Source: Halarsenatibacter sp964630835 (GTDB lineage: Bacteria > Bacillota > Halanaerobiia > Halanaerobiales > Halarsenatibacteraceae). Taken from it: a DNA stretch of 15,331 nucleotides. This document shows, one piece after another, positions 13,885 to 15,331 of this stretch. Both the position numbers and the translations under genes were made by a program. The notes under the pieces are model-generated. The model was not told the origin of the DNA and did no database searches. It saw nothing but the letters and a program-made list of their open reading frames with translations. Position 1 is the stretch's first letter, and every line of letters begins with the position of its first letter. The stretch lies in the NCBI GenBank assembly GCA_964630835.1, contig CAZVZM010000047.1, positions 1-15,331 on the forward strand. Direction: 5' to 3'.

Positions 13885-14222
13885 AAATTAGTAATACCTC
13901 CTCATGAAATAATGGTGAAAACAAGTTAATATGGTTCTTCTCCACATCAGTTATTGGAGGAAGCTATGAGGCTCCGCTCACAATGAAATTTTTCCCGTGA
14001 GCAGCTATCGCTTTACAGGCATATGTCGTAAATTTTACCACGGTTATGGAGAATAACCATAAATATTAACGAAAAATTGATCAAAATAGTATTAGCATCA
14101 AAATATAAATCTAAAACAATATGATCAATATTTTTTCTCCGATATCAGCTCCTTAAAATACCGGTATGGGATCTTTAAAAGGATCTTTCAATGATTAAAA
14201 GTGATTGAAAATTGTGCTTGTA
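13885..14222. other. Intergenic region between lacI-type gene and ugpC
   Basis: This 338-bp AT-rich gap holds copy B of the dispersed repeat (13933-13995), a hairpin GGTTAT (14042-14047) with ATAACC (14053-14058), the perfect palindrome ATACCGGTAT (14158-14167), and two TGATCA sites. On minus, two TTGATC boxes, each 17 bp from an AT-rich hexamer (TATTTT, TATGGT), are weak ugpC promoter candidates. There is no strong terminator after the regulator gene and no match to its operator. Confidence 0.5.
13933..13995 (-). repeat. Dispersed 63-bp repeat, copy B
   Basis: Reverse-complement match to copy A (960-1022) with five differences. Two of the differences, A to G and T to C within GRAGC/GCTTY, keep a base pair; two fall in a predicted loop. 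It lies about 48 bp before the ugpC start and in ugpC orientation, so it would be in the mRNA leader if the promoter is upstream. Confidence 0.75.
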
Positions 14223-15266
14223 TTATAATGTCGTTTCTCCCGGCCTTAATTCGGGGTCATAAACTTTTATTAACTTCTCAAGAGCATCCTTTCCTTCCTC
14301 CTCCCGAACAATTTTTAGCAGTGTCTGTGCTGCATCACCGGCAATTTCCTGGATATTTTCATCCACAACTGTCAGCTCAGGACTTACAAGGTCGGCGATA
14401 TAATCCCTGCCGGTTCCCACCACCTGAAAATCCTCCGGTATCATATACCCACCTCGTTTTATAGCCTCCATCAAACCTGCGGCGGGAAGATTTGATGTGA
14501 GATAAAATCCCTTCGGGAGAGGATAATGTTCATCTGCCGCCTCCAGAAAGGCCTCATATCCATCCTCTCTGCTGCTGATGTCGCTGCAAACCGAAAAAGT
14601 TGTGATTCCATTTTCCCGGCAGTAACTAACAAACCCCTCCCTGCGCTCATCTTCAATGTAATTCATTTCAGACCCCATCAGCATTATCACAGGTCCCCGC
14701 TCGGCATCTTTTTCCGGTGAATTTGAGGTAATAGAATCGCTTAAGGTGAGCTCTTCAGCGGCCAGCCATCCCTCCAATCTGTAGTTAACCAGATGACAGG
14801 GAAGAGCCATTTCCTCCAGGAGAATATTGAGAAGAACCAGATTGTTTTTCTCATTCCATCCCAGCTGAAGAAGCTTGTTCTCAGCCGGAATATCGCCCAC
14901 AATGAGCGCCCCGGCAAACTGATTGTATTTCAGCAGATCGAGATAATCGGCTGCCTTTTCTCTGCTCCTTCGGGTATTACATACCACAACCTGATGGCTT
15001 GTGCTCTCAAAAGTCCTCTCAACGGCCTCAACTATCTGCAGATGGCGGGGTTTTTTTAAGTCGGGAAGAAGCAGGGCCAGCATATGAGTCTTTTCCCGGG
15101 CCAGTCCCCGGGCCATGAGATTGGGGCGATAATCGTGCTCCTCAGCAAGTTTTAAAATCTCCTCGCGAGTTTCCCGGCTAACTCCGGGCTTATCATTTAA
15201 AGCCCGGGAAACAGTTGACTCAGCGACACCTGCCATTTTTGCCAGATCCTTCTGGGTAATGGTCAA
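14223..15266 (-). CDS. LacI-family transcriptional regulator
   Basis: A repressor with an N-terminal helix-turn-helix and a sugar-binding periplasmic-protein-like core. It is 347 residues from the chosen start. The DNA-binding headpiece ITQKDLAKMAGVAESTVSRALNDKPGVS (about 3-30) and hinge region YRPNLMARGLA (46-56) are canonical; the core ends with GTGRDYIADLVSPELTVVDENIQEIA, a standard LacI C-lobe block. The frame allows a GTG at 15275, but GAGGTGA overlaps that codon and serves better as the ribosome site for TTG at 15266, which also gives the usual family start (M-T-I-T-x-K-D). A perfect operator-like palindrome lies 16 bp upstream of the start, suggesting autoregulation. The effector is unknown; adjacency to a sugar-importer ATPase suggests carbohydrate control. 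Confidence 0.92.
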   Translation of the reverse strand: MTITQKDLAKMAGVAESTVSRALNDKPGVSRETREEILKLAEEHDYRPNLMARGLAREKTHMLALLLPDLKKPRHLQIVEAVERTFESTSHQVVVCNTRRSREKAADYLDLLKYNQFAGALIVGDIPAENKLLQLGWNEKNNLVLLNILLEEMALPCHLVNYRLEGWLAAEELTLSDSITSNSPEKDAERGPVIMLMGSEMNYIEDERREGFVSYCRENGITTFSVCSDISSREDGYEAFLEAADEHYPLPKGFYLTSNLPAAGLMEAIKRGGYMIPEDFQVVGTGRDYIADLVSPELTVVDENIQEIAGDAAQTLLKIVREEEGKDALEKLIKVYDPELRPGETTL

Positions 15267-15281
15267 TATTGTCACCTCAGC

Positions 15282-15293
15282 GCAAGCGCTTGC
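15282..15293. promoter_or_regulatory. LacI-type operator upstream of the regulator gene
   Basis: GCAAGCGCTTGC is a perfect 12-bp palindrome with the central CG and flanking GC typical of LacI/GalR-family operators. It sits 16 bp upstream of the regulator start, just before its ribosome site, where binding would block its own expression. I found no second copy in the window. Confidence 0.75.
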
Positions 15294-15331
15294 AATCGCT
15301 ATAAAAAAATATAAGATAAAGATGCGATTCT

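Noticed and set aside
13303..13929. A 208-codon plus-strand frame opposite ugpC
   Set aside because: Antisense shadow of a well-supported gene; the peptide has no recognisable domain and ugpC codons explain the open frame.

Overview
The window looks like chromosomal housekeeping DNA from a moderately GC, Gram-positive-type anaerobe with acidic, probably salt-adapted proteins. My best guess is the Halanaerobiales (a Halarsenatibacter-like genome). This rests on many Glu/Asp-rich proteins, acidic tails on FtsH and DivIC, strong AGGAGG-type ribosome sites, frequent TTG starts and a Firmicute gene order. The assignment is inference; no rRNA or other taxonomic marker is present. I see no mobile element, CRISPR array, tRNA or rRNA.

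Layout, left to right. birA (minus, no DNA-binding domain) lies divergent from htrA (plus), which has its own consensus promoter and a strong terminator. Next, all on the minus strand, come folT (an ECF vitamin transporter S component), whose leader is a clear tetrahydrofolate riboswitch, and histidine ammonia-lyase hutH. A long minus-strand cluster follows; in transcription order it is divIC, a YabR-like S1 protein, a DUF501 protein, a Ppx/GppA phosphatase, tilS, hpt and ftsH. This combines the Bacillus-type divIC-yabR-...-tilS-hpt-ftsH order with the divIC-DUF501-ppx order of Actinobacteria. The right end holds a stand-alone sugar-ABC ATPase (ugpC/msmX type) and a LacI-family regulator with a perfect palindromic operator just upstream of its start.

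The genes cover cell division (divIC), translation and stress (S1), nucleotide and polyphosphate metabolism (ppx/gppA, hpt), tRNA decoding (tilS) and protein quality control at the membrane (ftsH, htrA). Folate uptake and histidine breakdown sit side by side, and histidine breakdown can feed one-carbon units into folate.

The least-explained parts are between genes. They are: a ~155-nt structured segment between the S1 and DUF501 genes with two mutually exclusive pairings; a 63-bp dispersed repeat with two near-identical copies and one fragment; a five-unit 12-bp tandem array between hutH and folT; exact 12-13 bp duplications in three other gaps; and two possible tiny genes. No known exotic system is present; the structured segment and the repeat family are the best candidates for something undescribed.
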